Assembly (NCBI GenBank): GCA_016780825.1
Contig: JADHLF010000006.1
Location: forward strand, 24,050-88,049
DNA length: 64,000 nucleotides
Direction of reading: 5' to 3'
DNA from: Planktomarina sp.
GTDB taxonomy: Bacteria > Pseudomonadota > Alphaproteobacteria > Rhodobacterales > Rhodobacteraceae
Shown here: positions 1-8,184 of the stretch, one piece after another
How the letters are laid out: each line of letters starts with the position of its first letter
How positions within the stretch are numbered: position 1 is the first letter of the stretch
The notes under the pieces: generated by a model
Database searches by the model: none
Told to the model about the DNA's origin: nothing
Seen by the model: only the letters and a program-made list of their open reading frames with translations
Made by a program: the position numbers and the translations under genes

Positions 1-698
1 TGCTGGAATGCGGCGGCAAAAACCCCTGCGTTGTGTTTGATGATGCTGAGAATCTCGAGTCTGTTGCCCGTCATGTGGTCAATGCTGCCTTTTGGAATAT
101 GGGCGAGAATTGTTCCGCCGCCTCTCGTCTGATTGTCCATCAAGCCGTGAAAGAGCCGCTATTGGAACGGATCTTGGCGCGGTTGCGAGATTGGAAAACC
201 GGCGATCCGCTCAACCCCGCTCACCACCTGGGCGCGCTCATTGATGCAGAGCATTGCGCCAAAGTGGCCAGCTATCTGACAGGGACCGCTTTGGCCGGCG
301 GCACGGCAGAGGGGCCCTTTGTGCAGCCGACGATTTACGAGATCGGCCCGAAAGATGCCAAAGCCGTTGATGAAATTTTTGGGCCAATCCTGAGCGTGCT
401 TACTGTGGCCAGCAATGATGAGGCCATTGCACTGGCCAATGACACCCACTACGGCTTGGCCGCCTCCGTCTTCACCGCCAATAGCCGCAACGCCATTCGC
501 GCCGCCCGCGACATCAAGGCCGGAACCGTGACCGTCAACACCTATGGTGAAGGGTCCATCGCCACGCCCTTTGGCGGCTATAAACAATCAGGCTTCGGCG
601 GGCGCGACAATGGCATTCATGCCCATGACCAATTCACCGAAACCAAAACCATTTGGATTGATCTCACCGATCCGCGCGATGGCGACAATGTCGGGTAA
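1..698 (+). CDS. Aldehyde dehydrogenase, C-terminal part (cut by window edge)
   Basis: NAD(P)-dependent aldehyde dehydrogenase; the 5' half lies outside the window. The reading frame is open from base 3 and opens with LECGGKNP, the ALDH-family ELGGK-type motif. The catalytic cysteine is in NMGENCSAASR, the family FxxxGQxC block. Near the end EIFGPILSV and PFGGYKQSGFG are the conserved C-terminal ALDH signatures. The next gene starts 35 bases on in the same direction, an MttB-family methyltransferase followed by an FAD amine oxidoreductase, so the enzyme probably oxidises an aldehyde released from an amine by that operon. The exact substrate cannot be read; gamma-glutamyl-aminobutyraldehyde and betaine aldehyde dehydrogenases look alike here. 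Confidence 0.93.
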   Translation, partial: LECGGKNPCVVFDDAENLESVARHVVNAAFWNMGENCSAASRLIVHQAVKEPLLERILARLRDWKTGDPLNPAHHLGALIDAEHCAKVASYLTGTALAGGTAEGPFVQPTIYEIGPKDAKAVDEIFGPILSVLTVASNDEAIALANDTHYGLAASVFTANSRNAIRAARDIKAGTVTVNTYGEGSIATPFGGYKQSGFGGRDNGIHAHDQFTETKTIWIDLTDPRDGDNVG

Positions 699-733
699 CG
701 GGCCGCAAGTCTTGCCAAAGGGGAGGAGCGCGC

Positions 734-2284
734 GTGGCTGATGCAGTTGGATCGGTGCGGCGCGGACGCGGCGCGCGCAAAACCATAAGACAAACCCGCG
801 ATGTTACGATGCTGCCCGCGCTGAAAAGGCGCCTACCCTTGACCGAACCCATGGATCAAGACCAGATCGAGAAGATCGACGCGGCCTCAATGAGCGTGCT
901 TGAGGATGTCGGAGTGGTGTTTCGCGACCCCATCGCCATTGCAGATTGGCGCGCCGCAGGGGCCGATATTTGCGATGGCGACCGGGTGCATTTGGACCGC
1001 GGTCTTGTGCGTGAACTGATCTCCTCCATCCCCTCAAGCTTCACCTATCACGCGCGAAACCCCGCCAATAACCTGCCGTTCGGTCACGATCACGCCATTT
1101 TTGTGCCGATGACCGGCGCGCCTTATTTGCGGGATCTCGACGATATCAGGCGCAATCCAACCTTGGAAGACTTGGCAAATTTCCACAAATTATCGCATAT
1201 GCTGCCCGCGATGCACTCTTCCGCCCACCACATTGTCGAGCCCTATGATCACCCGATCAGCCAAAGGCATTTGCGCATTACCTATTCGTCAATGAAACAT
1301 TCCGACAAAACCTTCATGGGCATGACCACCAGTCCCAAGAATGCCGAGGATGTTATGGAGATGTGCGCCCTGCTCTTTGGCGCGGATTATATGCAAAGCC
1401 ACCCCGTTGTCACAGGCAATTGCAATGGCAATAGCCCGCTGGTTTGGGATGAAACAATGCTGGGGGCGCTGCGGGCCTTTGCCAAATACAACCAACCCGT
1501 CCTGTGCAGCCCCTTCGTTCTGGGCGGCGCCAATACCCCCGCATCCGTCGCCCCAACAGTCGCGCAGCTCAATGCGGAAGCCCTCAGCTGTCTGGCCTAT
1601 ACGCAGGTTGTCCGCAAAGGCACGCCGGCGATCTATGGCCATTATCTGGCCACCGTCAGTATGCGTTCTGGTGCACCCATGGCTGGCACGCCAGAAATCA
1701 GCTTAATGAATTTCATGATCGGCCAAATGGCGCGCCATTACAACGTCCCCTGGCGGACTTCAAATACTTTGGGCGGGTCGAAAATCCTTGATGCACAGGC
1801 GGGATATGAAAGCGCCATGACTTTGAATGCCGTGCTCATGGCCGGAGCCAATTACATTTGGCACAGCGCGGGATGGAACGAAGCGGGAATGCATTGCTCG
1901 ATGTCAAAATTCGTGGTGGACGCGGAGCTTTGCGCCATGGGGTATCGCATGGCCGAGGGCATACGTTGGGATGATTTTGATGCGGCGATGCAGGCCGTGC
2001 GCGACATTGGCCCCGGCGGGCATTACCTTGGCCATGCGCACACGCTTGAAAACTTCCAACGCGCCTTTTTCATGCCCGAGATGTTTGACAATAATTCGGT
2101 TGAACAATGGCAGGCGGATGGTGCGCTGGACACAAACACCCGCGGTTTGATACGCGCGCGTGAAATGCTGGGCGACTATGAGGAACCCAAATTGGATCCC
2201 GGCATCGATGAAGCCTTATGCGACTATATCGCGCGGCGGGAACGCGAGATCCCAGCGGCCGACGCGCTGAACCAAGACTATTGA
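734..2284 (+). CDS. MttB-family (trimethylamine methyltransferase-like) protein, non-pyrrolysine
   Basis: Predicted corrinoid-type methyltransferase of the COG5598/MttB family, 516 aa. The GTG start follows GGGAGG at 721-726 and gives the basic RRGRGARK N-terminus usual in alphaproteobacterial members; the body carries PMTGAPYLRDL, VTGNCNGNSPL and an AGANYIWHSAGW block. Archaeal trimethylamine methyltransferases need an in-frame amber codon read as pyrrolysine; this gene has none, so it belongs to the large non-Pyl subgroup. Known non-Pyl members of anaerobes demethylate glycine betaine, proline betaine or carnitine. The usual corrinoid partner (MttC) is not in the visible part. Its stop is 2 bases from the next start, so the two are co-translated. 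The substrate is unknown. Confidence 0.85.
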   Translation: MADAVGSVRRGRGARKTIRQTRDVTMLPALKRRLPLTEPMDQDQIEKIDAASMSVLEDVGVVFRDPIAIADWRAAGADICDGDRVHLDRGLVRELISSIPSSFTYHARNPANNLPFGHDHAIFVPMTGAPYLRDLDDIRRNPTLEDLANFHKLSHMLPAMHSSAHHIVEPYDHPISQRHLRITYSSMKHSDKTFMGMTTSPKNAEDVMEMCALLFGADYMQSHPVVTGNCNGNSPLVWDETMLGALRAFAKYNQPVLCSPFVLGGANTPASVAPTVAQLNAEALSCLAYTQVVRKGTPAIYGHYLATVSMRSGAPMAGTPEISLMNFMIGQMARHYNVPWRTSNTLGGSKILDAQAGYESAMTLNAVLMAGANYIWHSAGWNEAGMHCSMSKFVVDAELCAMGYRMAEGIRWDDFDAAMQAVRDIGPGGHYLGHAHTLENFQRAFFMPEMFDNNSVEQWQADGALDTNTRGLIRAREMLGDYEEPKLDPGIDEALCDYIARREREIPAADALNQDY

Positions 2285-2286
2285 GC

Positions 2287-3618
2287 ATGAAAGTCTCGCG
2301 CCTGCCCATAGATCCCGGTCCGGCCGCTTGGGCGGAACTGCTGCCGCCTGCCCCACCGGCGCAAAGGTTGGAGGGCGCGCAAACCGCCGATTGGTTGGTG
2401 ATTGGCGGCGGCTTTGCTGGCCTGTCGGCACTGGCCCGGCTCAAGCAGCTGCACCCGGCAGATAAAATCATTCTGCTTGAGGCCAGCCGAATTGCCCAAG
2501 GCCCTGCCGGGCGCAATTCAGGGTTTATGATTGATCTGCCCCATGATCTGGCCTCAGAGGATTACGGCGGAGCACTCACCGAAGACCAACAGCAAATCGC
2601 AGCCAATCGCGCCGCCATTGCCTTCGCCCGCGAAATGGCCGAGGCATTTGAGCTGCCCCGCGAGGCCTTTAACCCCTGCGGCAAGTTCAACGCGGCCGCC
2701 AGCGCAAAAGGCCATCAGCATAATCAAGACTATGCCCGCCATTTAACGCGGATGGGCGAATCTTGGGAGATGTATGATGCGGCGCAAATGGCGGAATTGA
2801 CCGGAACCAGCTACTATCACTCTGGCCTATACACCCCCGGCACCGTCATGCTGCAACCGGCCATGTATATTCGCGGCATTGCCCGCGGCTTGGCATCACA
2901 TCATGCCCTGATTTTCGAAAATTCGCCCGTGACAGCGCTTGACCACACGGGTGACTGGTCCGCCATCACCCCATCGGGCCAGGTGACAGCGCCGCGGGTT
3001 ATTCTGGCCGTCAATGGCCACGCCAATTCCTTTGGGCTTTACCGGCAACAGCTTGCGCATGTGTTCACCTATGCCAGCATGACCCGCGCCTTGACCGCAC
3101 AAGAGGTGACAGCCCTGGGCGGGGCGCGCAACTGGGGCGCCACACCTGCCGATCCCTTGGGGACAACCGTGCGGCGCATTTCGGGAATGGGCGGCGATCG
3201 GATCATCATCCGAAATCGCGCCACTTTCGATCCGTCCATGCAGGTCTCTGAGCGTCGCATTCGCGCCGTCTCGCGCAGTCATGACGCAAGTTTTTCCGCC
3301 CGATTCCCCGCGCTGCGCCATGTACCCATGCAATATCGCTGGGGTGGGCGTCTGTGCCTTTCGCGCAATAATGTTGCCGCTTTTGGGGAGGTCATGCCCG
3401 GGCTCTATTCGGCCTGCTGCCAAAACGGTTTGGGCACGGCCAAGGGCACATTGCATGGCATGCTGGCCGCGGACCTGGCCAGTGACCATGACAGCGCGCT
3501 GTTGCAACAGGTTCAAAAGCAAGCTCCCCCGCGCCGCCTGCCCCCGCCGCCTTTGGCCTGGCTTGGGGCCAATGCGCTGATGAAATGGGGGGAGTGGACG
3601 GCCGGAGAGGAACTTTAA
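2287..3618 (+). CDS. FAD-dependent amine/amino-acid oxidoreductase (DAO family)
   Basis: FAD-binding oxidoreductase, 443 aa. A Rossmann motif VIGGGFAGLSA lies near residues 38-48, followed by GPAGRNSGF, the flavin-contact block of the DAO/PuuB group (gamma-glutamylputrescine oxidase, glycine and sarcosine oxidases). The C-terminal RWGGRLCLSRNN and CCQNGLGTAKG segments match the same group. The start ATG at 2287 is preferred over an in-frame one at 2218 because it begins just after the upstream stop and leaves the usual short N-terminal lead to the Rossmann fold. With the aldehyde dehydrogenase and MttB-like protein in the same operon it probably oxidises an N-methylated or other secondary amine to an aldehyde or imine. 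Substrate not determinable. Confidence 0.88.
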   Translation: MKVSRLPIDPGPAAWAELLPPAPPAQRLEGAQTADWLVIGGGFAGLSALARLKQLHPADKIILLEASRIAQGPAGRNSGFMIDLPHDLASEDYGGALTEDQQQIAANRAAIAFAREMAEAFELPREAFNPCGKFNAAASAKGHQHNQDYARHLTRMGESWEMYDAAQMAELTGTSYYHSGLYTPGTVMLQPAMYIRGIARGLASHHALIFENSPVTALDHTGDWSAITPSGQVTAPRVILAVNGHANSFGLYRQQLAHVFTYASMTRALTAQEVTALGGARNWGATPADPLGTTVRRISGMGGDRIIIRNRATFDPSMQVSERRIRAVSRSHDASFSARFPALRHVPMQYRWGGRLCLSRNNVAAFGEVMPGLYSACCQNGLGTAKGTLHGMLAADLASDHDSALLQQVQKQAPPRRLPPPPLAWLGANALMKWGEWTAGEEL

Positions 3619-3646
3619 ACCGGCGCCGCGCTCCACCCTGGGCACA

Positions 3647-4402
3647 TTATTGCGGAGGCAGCCCAACCAAGGCGCGCGAGGCGGGTTCACGCAGATGAAA
3701 ATCTGCCCCCGCATAGTCCGCGCCGCCGGGCCCACAGAGATAGGCAATCGCCTGTGCCACATCCGAGGCCGGAATATGATCGGACAGCTCCAATTGGCTG
3801 ACCGGATTAACCCCGCTGGCCTTGATCTCAACTTGCATCTGCGTCGCCACCGTGCCGGGGCTCAACCCCAAACAGCGAATGCCTTGATCGCCATATTCCG
3901 CATGGCCAGAGCAGGTCAATTGCAGCACTGCCGCCTTTGAGGCGCAGTAATGGCTCCACCCTTCCAGCACCCCATAGGCGGCACCGGAAGAAATATTGAG
4001 GATCGTGCCGCCCCCCTGTGCTGTCATGATCGGCAGGGCCGCCTTCATCATGTAAAAGACACCTTTAACATTCACATCAATCACCCGGTCCCAATCGGCA
4101 GGTTCAAAATCCGCCAACCGATGCACGGGCAAAAGCATTCCGGCATTGTTCACGACGATATCAAGACGACCAAAGCGCGCCACAGTTTGATCAACTGCCG
4201 CCTGCACCTGCTTAAAATCAGCGATAACGCAGGCAATCGCCAGCGCTTTGGGTCCAATTTTCTCGGCCAATTTCGCCAATTCATCCTCAGATCGGGCCGT
4301 CAAAACCACCTGCGCCCCGAGGGATGCCAAATGTTCAGCCGCCGCCGCTCCAATGCCACGGCTTGCGCCGGTTATCAAAACTATTTGCCCTGAAAAATCC
4401 AT
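3647..4402 (-). CDS. Short-chain dehydrogenase/reductase
   Basis: Classical SDR of 251 aa. The cofactor motif TGASRGIG is at 11-18, NNAG at 85-88, and the catalytic Ser139, Tyr152 and Lys156 appear in NISSG and HYCASK. It is convergent with the upstream oxidoreductase operon (28 bases between stops) and divergent from the MFS gene. The start at 4402 gives the standard short N-terminus before the first strand; an ORF extension to 4462 adds 20 residues with no SDR character. NAD or NADP preference and substrate are not readable. Confidence 0.9.
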   Translation of the reverse strand: MDFSGQIVLITGASRGIGAAAAEHLASLGAQVVLTARSEDELAKLAEKIGPKALAIACVIADFKQVQAAVDQTVARFGRLDIVVNNAGMLLPVHRLADFEPADWDRVIDVNVKGVFYMMKAALPIMTAQGGGTILNISSGAAYGVLEGWSHYCASKAAVLQLTCSGHAEYGDQGIRCLGLSPGTVATQMQVEIKASGVNPVSQLELSDHIPASDVAQAIAYLCGPGGADYAGADFHLREPASRALVGLPPQ

Positions 4403-4527
4403 TCTCGTTACGCCTTTAGCTGTGTCTGACCAAAGGCTAGCTCTGACGGTCAATCGGCACAAGCCATCACTTCTGGCTTTACCCAGCCGGCAAGCCGTGG
4501 CACCACAGCTTCAGATTGGAGATTGCC

Positions 4528-5706
4528 ATGCGCGCGACATTGATAATTTTGACTTTTGCCTATGTTTTGTCCCAATTTTATCGGGCATTTCTGGCGGTTT
4601 TAGCAGCCCCTTTGCAGGCAGATATTGGCGCCACCGCTGCGCAGCTCTCGGCGGCCTCTGGCTATTGGTTTTTAACCTTCGCTTTGATGCAAATACCCGT
4701 CGGCTGGGCCTTGGACACTTTGGGCCCAAGGCGCACCAATGCGGCGCTGCTCGCGCTCGGCGCCGGTGGGGGCGCTTTGGTTTTCGCCGCCGCAAGCCAG
4801 CCTTGGCATATTTCCGCCGCAATGACGATGTTCGGCATCGGCTGCTCACCGGTTTTAATGGCCGCTTACTATGTGGTCGCCCGCAGTTTTCCTGCCGCAG
4901 CCTTTGCCACGATGGCCGCCTTCATCTTGGGGATCGGATCGGTTGGCAATATCGGTGCCGCCTTTCCGCTCACGCTTCTGGTTGAGGTCCTGGGCTGGCG
5001 CGCGTCTATCGTCATCATCGCCCTCATCACGCTTATGATTGCCGCCCTGTGCTATGTGATCGTTAAGGATCCGCCAAAGGTTGTAACCGATGAAAAAGGC
5101 AGCTTGCTCGATCTGCTCCGCATGCGGGCCATTTGGTTCATCTTACCGCTGGTGCTGGTCAGCTATGCCCCCTCTGCCGGGTTGCGCGGCCTTTGGGTCG
5201 GACCCTATTTCACCGATGTCTTCGGCGCCTCCACGGCCCAGGTTGGCACAGTGACCACGCTCATGGCTCTGGCGATGATTGCCGGCACCTTTTGCTATGG
5301 TCCGCTTGACCGCCTTTTGGGAACGCGCAAATGGGTGATATTCACAGGCAACCTCATCGGCGGCCTGTTGTGCTTTATCCTCTATCTCTATGGCGACGCA
5401 GGCTTCTGGAGCACCGCCGCTATGATGGCCGGAATTGGATTTTTCGGAGCATCATTTCCAATTTTAGTGGCACATGGCCGCAGTTTTTTCCCCGATCATT
5501 TGATGGGACGTGGCGTGACATTGATCAACCTCTTTGGAATCGGGGGCGTTGGCATCATGCAAAATGTCACCGCGCGGGTGTTTGACGCCAAGATAGCGGC
5601 GAGCCAGGGGCCGATTGTCTCCTATAACGCCGTTATTTTGGTGTTTTGTGTGACATTACTGCTGGGATTGGTGATTTATATCTTCTCTCAGGACAGAACC
5701 GACTAG
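4528..5706 (+). CDS. MFS transporter
   Basis: Major facilitator superfamily permease of 392 aa with about twelve hydrophobic segments. The loop after TM2 carries GWALDTLGPRRTN, the MFS signature between helices 2 and 3, and the half-domain repeat shows at YGPLDRLLGTRKW. The start ATG at 4528 follows GGAGAT at 4518-4523; a TTG at 4516 overlaps that ribosome site and is unlikely. It is read away from the SDR gene across 125 bases that must hold both promoters. Inner-membrane location; substrate unknown. Confidence 0.88.
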   Translation: MRATLIILTFAYVLSQFYRAFLAVLAAPLQADIGATAAQLSAASGYWFLTFALMQIPVGWALDTLGPRRTNAALLALGAGGGALVFAAASQPWHISAAMTMFGIGCSPVLMAAYYVVARSFPAAAFATMAAFILGIGSVGNIGAAFPLTLLVEVLGWRASIVIIALITLMIAALCYVIVKDPPKVVTDEKGSLLDLLRMRAIWFILPLVLVSYAPSAGLRGLWVGPYFTDVFGASTAQVGTVTTLMALAMIAGTFCYGPLDRLLGTRKWVIFTGNLIGGLLCFILYLYGDAGFWSTAAMMAGIGFFGASFPILVAHGRSFFPDHLMGRGVTLINLFGIGGVGIMQNVTARVFDAKIAASQGPIVSYNAVILVFCVTLLLGLVIYIFSQDRTD

Positions 5707-5771
5707 CAGGCTCTTTCCATTGGCCACCCGGCGCGATACACGAGCCCGTCTTTGAAACGAGGAAGAGACCT

Positions 5772-6794
5772 ATGTCTTATAAAGTTGTTGTTGTTGGAGC
5801 CACCGGGAATGTGGGCCGCGAAATGCTGAACATTTTGGATGAACGCGAATTTCCAATCGCGGAAATTGCTGTGCTGGCCAGTCGTAAATCCCTCGGCACG
5901 GAAGTGAGCTTTGGCGACAGAACTTTGAAAACCCAGGATCTGGCGAGTTTTGATTTCGCCGGCTGGGATATGGCGCTTTTTGCCGTGGGCTCTGAAGCCA
6001 CCAAAGAATATGCTCCGAAAGCGGCGGCAGCCGGCTGCATTGTGATCGATAATTCGAGCCTTTATCGCTACGATCCCGACGTGCCCTTGATCGTGCCAGA
6101 GGTGAATGCGGATGCAATTTTCAAATGCCGCAACAAGAACATCATCGCGAATCCCAATTGCTCAACCGCACAGATGGTCGTGGCGCTCAAACCCTTGCAT
6201 GATCGCGCAAAGATCAAGCGGGTGGTGGTGAGCACCTATCAATCAGTGTCCGGCGCAGGCAAAGAAGGGATCGATGAGCTTTGGGATCAAACCAAATCGA
6301 TTTACAATCCTGTCGACAACAAACCACCCACCAAGTTTACAAAGCAAATTGCGTTTAACGTGATCCCGCATATCGATGTTTTCCTCGACAGCGGCGACAC
6401 CAAAGAAGAATGGAAAATGGTCGCGGAGACCAAAAAAATTCTCGACCCTACGATAAAGGTCACCGCCACCTGTGTGCGCGTGCCCGTTTTTGTGGGCCAT
6501 TCCGAAGCAATCAACATCGAGTTTGAAGAGTTCCTCGATGAGGATGAAGCCCGCGATATCCTGCGCGAGTCACCGGGCATTATGGTGATCGATAAGCGCG
6601 AAGATGGCGGCTATGTCAGCCCGGTGGAATGCGTCGGCGATTACGCCACATTCATCAGCCGCATTCGGCAGGATGTCACGGTCGACAATGGCATCAACCT
6701 GTGGTGTGTGTCTGACAATCTGCGCAAAGGGGCCGCGTTGAATGCCGTTCAAATCGCGGAAGTCTTGGGCAATAAGGTCCTGAAAAAGGGCTAA
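5772..6794 (+). CDS. asd: Aspartate-semialdehyde dehydrogenase
   Basis: Reduces aspartyl phosphate to aspartate semialdehyde with NADPH, the branch point to lysine/diaminopimelate, threonine and methionine. 340 aa, the usual length. It begins with the Rossmann motif VVVGATGNVG (6-15), has the nucleophile Cys130 in NPNCST, and QSVSGAGKEG. The start is preceded by GAGGAAGAG. It stands alone between the MFS gene and a terminator. The lysine genes dapD and dapE are about 21 kb away in this window. Confidence 0.97.
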   Translation: MSYKVVVVGATGNVGREMLNILDEREFPIAEIAVLASRKSLGTEVSFGDRTLKTQDLASFDFAGWDMALFAVGSEATKEYAPKAAAAGCIVIDNSSLYRYDPDVPLIVPEVNADAIFKCRNKNIIANPNCSTAQMVVALKPLHDRAKIKRVVVSTYQSVSGAGKEGIDELWDQTKSIYNPVDNKPPTKFTKQIAFNVIPHIDVFLDSGDTKEEWKMVAETKKILDPTIKVTATCVRVPVFVGHSEAINIEFEEFLDEDEARDILRESPGIMVIDKREDGGYVSPVECVGDYATFISRIRQDVTVDNGINLWCVSDNLRKGAALNAVQIAEVLGNKVLKKG

Positions 6795-6812
6795 GATCCT
6801 GAATATGGAACG

Positions 6813-6842
6813 AAAAGGCCTCGCTGAAATGCGCGGCCTTTT
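6813..6842. terminator. Terminator after asd
   Basis: Inverted repeat AAAAGGCC / GGCCTTTT (6813-6820 and 6835-6842) with a 14-base loop, 18 bases after the asd stop. The A/T ends make it work in both directions, so it also serves the convergent carbonic anhydrase gene that ends at 6874. Confidence 0.85.
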
Positions 6843-6873
6843 CATTGGCTCTTGGTCTTGCGGTTGTACCTGT

Positions 6874-7524
6874 TCAAATCCGCACAAAATCCTTCAAGTT
6901 TGAATCAAATTGTTCCAAAGACCCCTCGGCGATATCGGTCCACAGACCGTGCAGGGTCAGCTCGTTCTTATCGACTGCCGATTTCACAAAAGGGAAGGTG
7001 ATAAGGTTTTCAATTGAAACCAAAACCGCCTCGCGTTCCAATCGCGCCACACGCGCCGCCTCATCCTTGATATCTTTGACGCGCTCATAGCCCGGGCGCA
7101 AAATATCCATCCAGCGGCCAACAAAGCTGCTGCTTTTTTCCAAATCTGGAGCATGCCCGGTGCACATGTCGTGACAGCCCCGCACCCCGCCACAGCTGGA
7201 ATGACCCAAGACGATGATATGAGACACTTTTAACGCCGTGACCGCATATTCCACCGCCGCAGAGGTGCCATGCGGCTCGCCATCCGGAAGATAGGCCGGC
7301 ACCAGATTGGCGATATTGCGATGAATGAAGAATTCCCCCTGCTCTGCACCAAAAATCGCCGTCACATGAACGCGACTGTCACAGCATGAAATGACCATGG
7401 CACGCGGGCGCTGCCCCTCACTGGCCAATCGGCGATACCACGCATGATTGTCTTCAAACGTTGTTGCCTTCCAACCATGATACCTTTGAATTAAATAGTT
7501 TGGCAGTGGTTTCACGTAGACCAT
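6874..7524 (-). CDS. Beta-class carbonic anhydrase
   Basis: Interconverts CO2 and bicarbonate. 216 aa from the preferred start. Zinc-site motifs are complete: Cys47-x-Asp49-Ser50-Arg51 (CCDSR) and His108-x-x-Cys111 (GHSSCGG). The start at 7524 is chosen because AGGGGG lies about 6 bases upstream on the minus strand; an ATG at 7542 would place that site inside the gene. It is convergent with asd and divergent from the 129-aa gene at 7673. It probably supplies bicarbonate for carboxylases. Confidence 0.95.
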   Translation of the reverse strand: MVYVKPLPNYLIQRYHGWKATTFEDNHAWYRRLASEGQRPRAMVISCCDSRVHVTAIFGAEQGEFFIHRNIANLVPAYLPDGEPHGTSAAVEYAVTALKVSHIIVLGHSSCGGVRGCHDMCTGHAPDLEKSSSFVGRWMDILRPGYERVKDIKDEAARVARLEREAVLVSIENLITFPFVKSAVDKNELTLHGLWTDIAEGSLEQFDSNLKDFVRI

Positions 7525-7672
7525 AGGCACCCCCTGATACATAAATATTGAATTTAACTTACCAAATAGTTACAAAAAACTCGAGAGGTAATCCTCATTT
7601 TAGCCTAGAGTTTGGTAAACTTTTTTGGGCAAAAAGCGGCCAGCTGTGGGGGCGCAGTAAATAGGTGAGTTC

Positions 7673-8062
7673 ATGGCTCAAATTAGCGTGCTATCGCATG
7701 ACGAACATCTTCCCTTTTGCACCAGCAAAATTGACGAAATCTATTGTGAATTCGATCCCCAAAGGGCGAAAGCAATCATTAATGGAGCCTTAGATGAATT
7801 CGCCATTCGCCTCTCGGTTCTGGAATGTGCCGGCAAGCAGAACAAACGCCGCGCTGTGCGCAAGGCCGTTGACGCTTTGATGAGCATCGGACATCAAATT
7901 GGACTGGGCGGCTTGACCAATGCCGCCCATAACGTGCGTGCTTTAACCACAGCTTCCGATGATCCCGCTCTGGCCGCCGCAGTGGCGCGATTGGTGCGGC
8001 TTGGCAACATGTGCCTCATATCGCTTTGGGCGATACAGGACCAAAAAAATACGCAGCGATAG
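7673..8062 (+). CDS. Conserved-looking 129-aa protein, possibly a degenerate Hpt-like helical domain
   Basis: Not firmly recognised. 129 aa, no signal peptide, mostly helical by composition. Residues about 60-110 (RAVRKAVDALMSIGHQIGLGGLT, then AAHNVRAL) have the spacing and hydrophobic pattern of a histidine phosphotransfer helix pair, AHxLKGxxxxxGxxxL, but Asp sits where the phospho-accepting His would be. That is an inference from pattern only. GGTGAG upstream supports the ATG at 7673. It is divergent from carbonic anhydrase and 122 bases before the aminopeptidase start. Confidence 0.6.
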   Translation: MAQISVLSHDEHLPFCTSKIDEIYCEFDPQRAKAIINGALDEFAIRLSVLECAGKQNKRRAVRKAVDALMSIGHQIGLGGLTNAAHNVRALTTASDDPALAAAVARLVRLGNMCLISLWAIQDQKNTQR

Positions 8063-8184
8063 CATATAGCAAGGCCAGCCGCATTCCCCTCCCCGCGCGG
8101 GATTTTGCCCGGCAAAAACCGCGCCGCATTGCATTCACCGCAGGGCAATGTTTACCTAACAAAAAGCCATTCGAGGGATCTGCC

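Noticed and set aside
734..2284. Pyrrolysine-containing trimethylamine methyltransferase
   Set aside because: The MttB-family frame has no in-frame TAG, and no pyl genes or pylT were seen.
2896..3831. 311-aa open frame on the minus strand opposite the FAD oxidoreductase
   Set aside because: Antisense to a well-supported flavoprotein and overlaps the SDR end.
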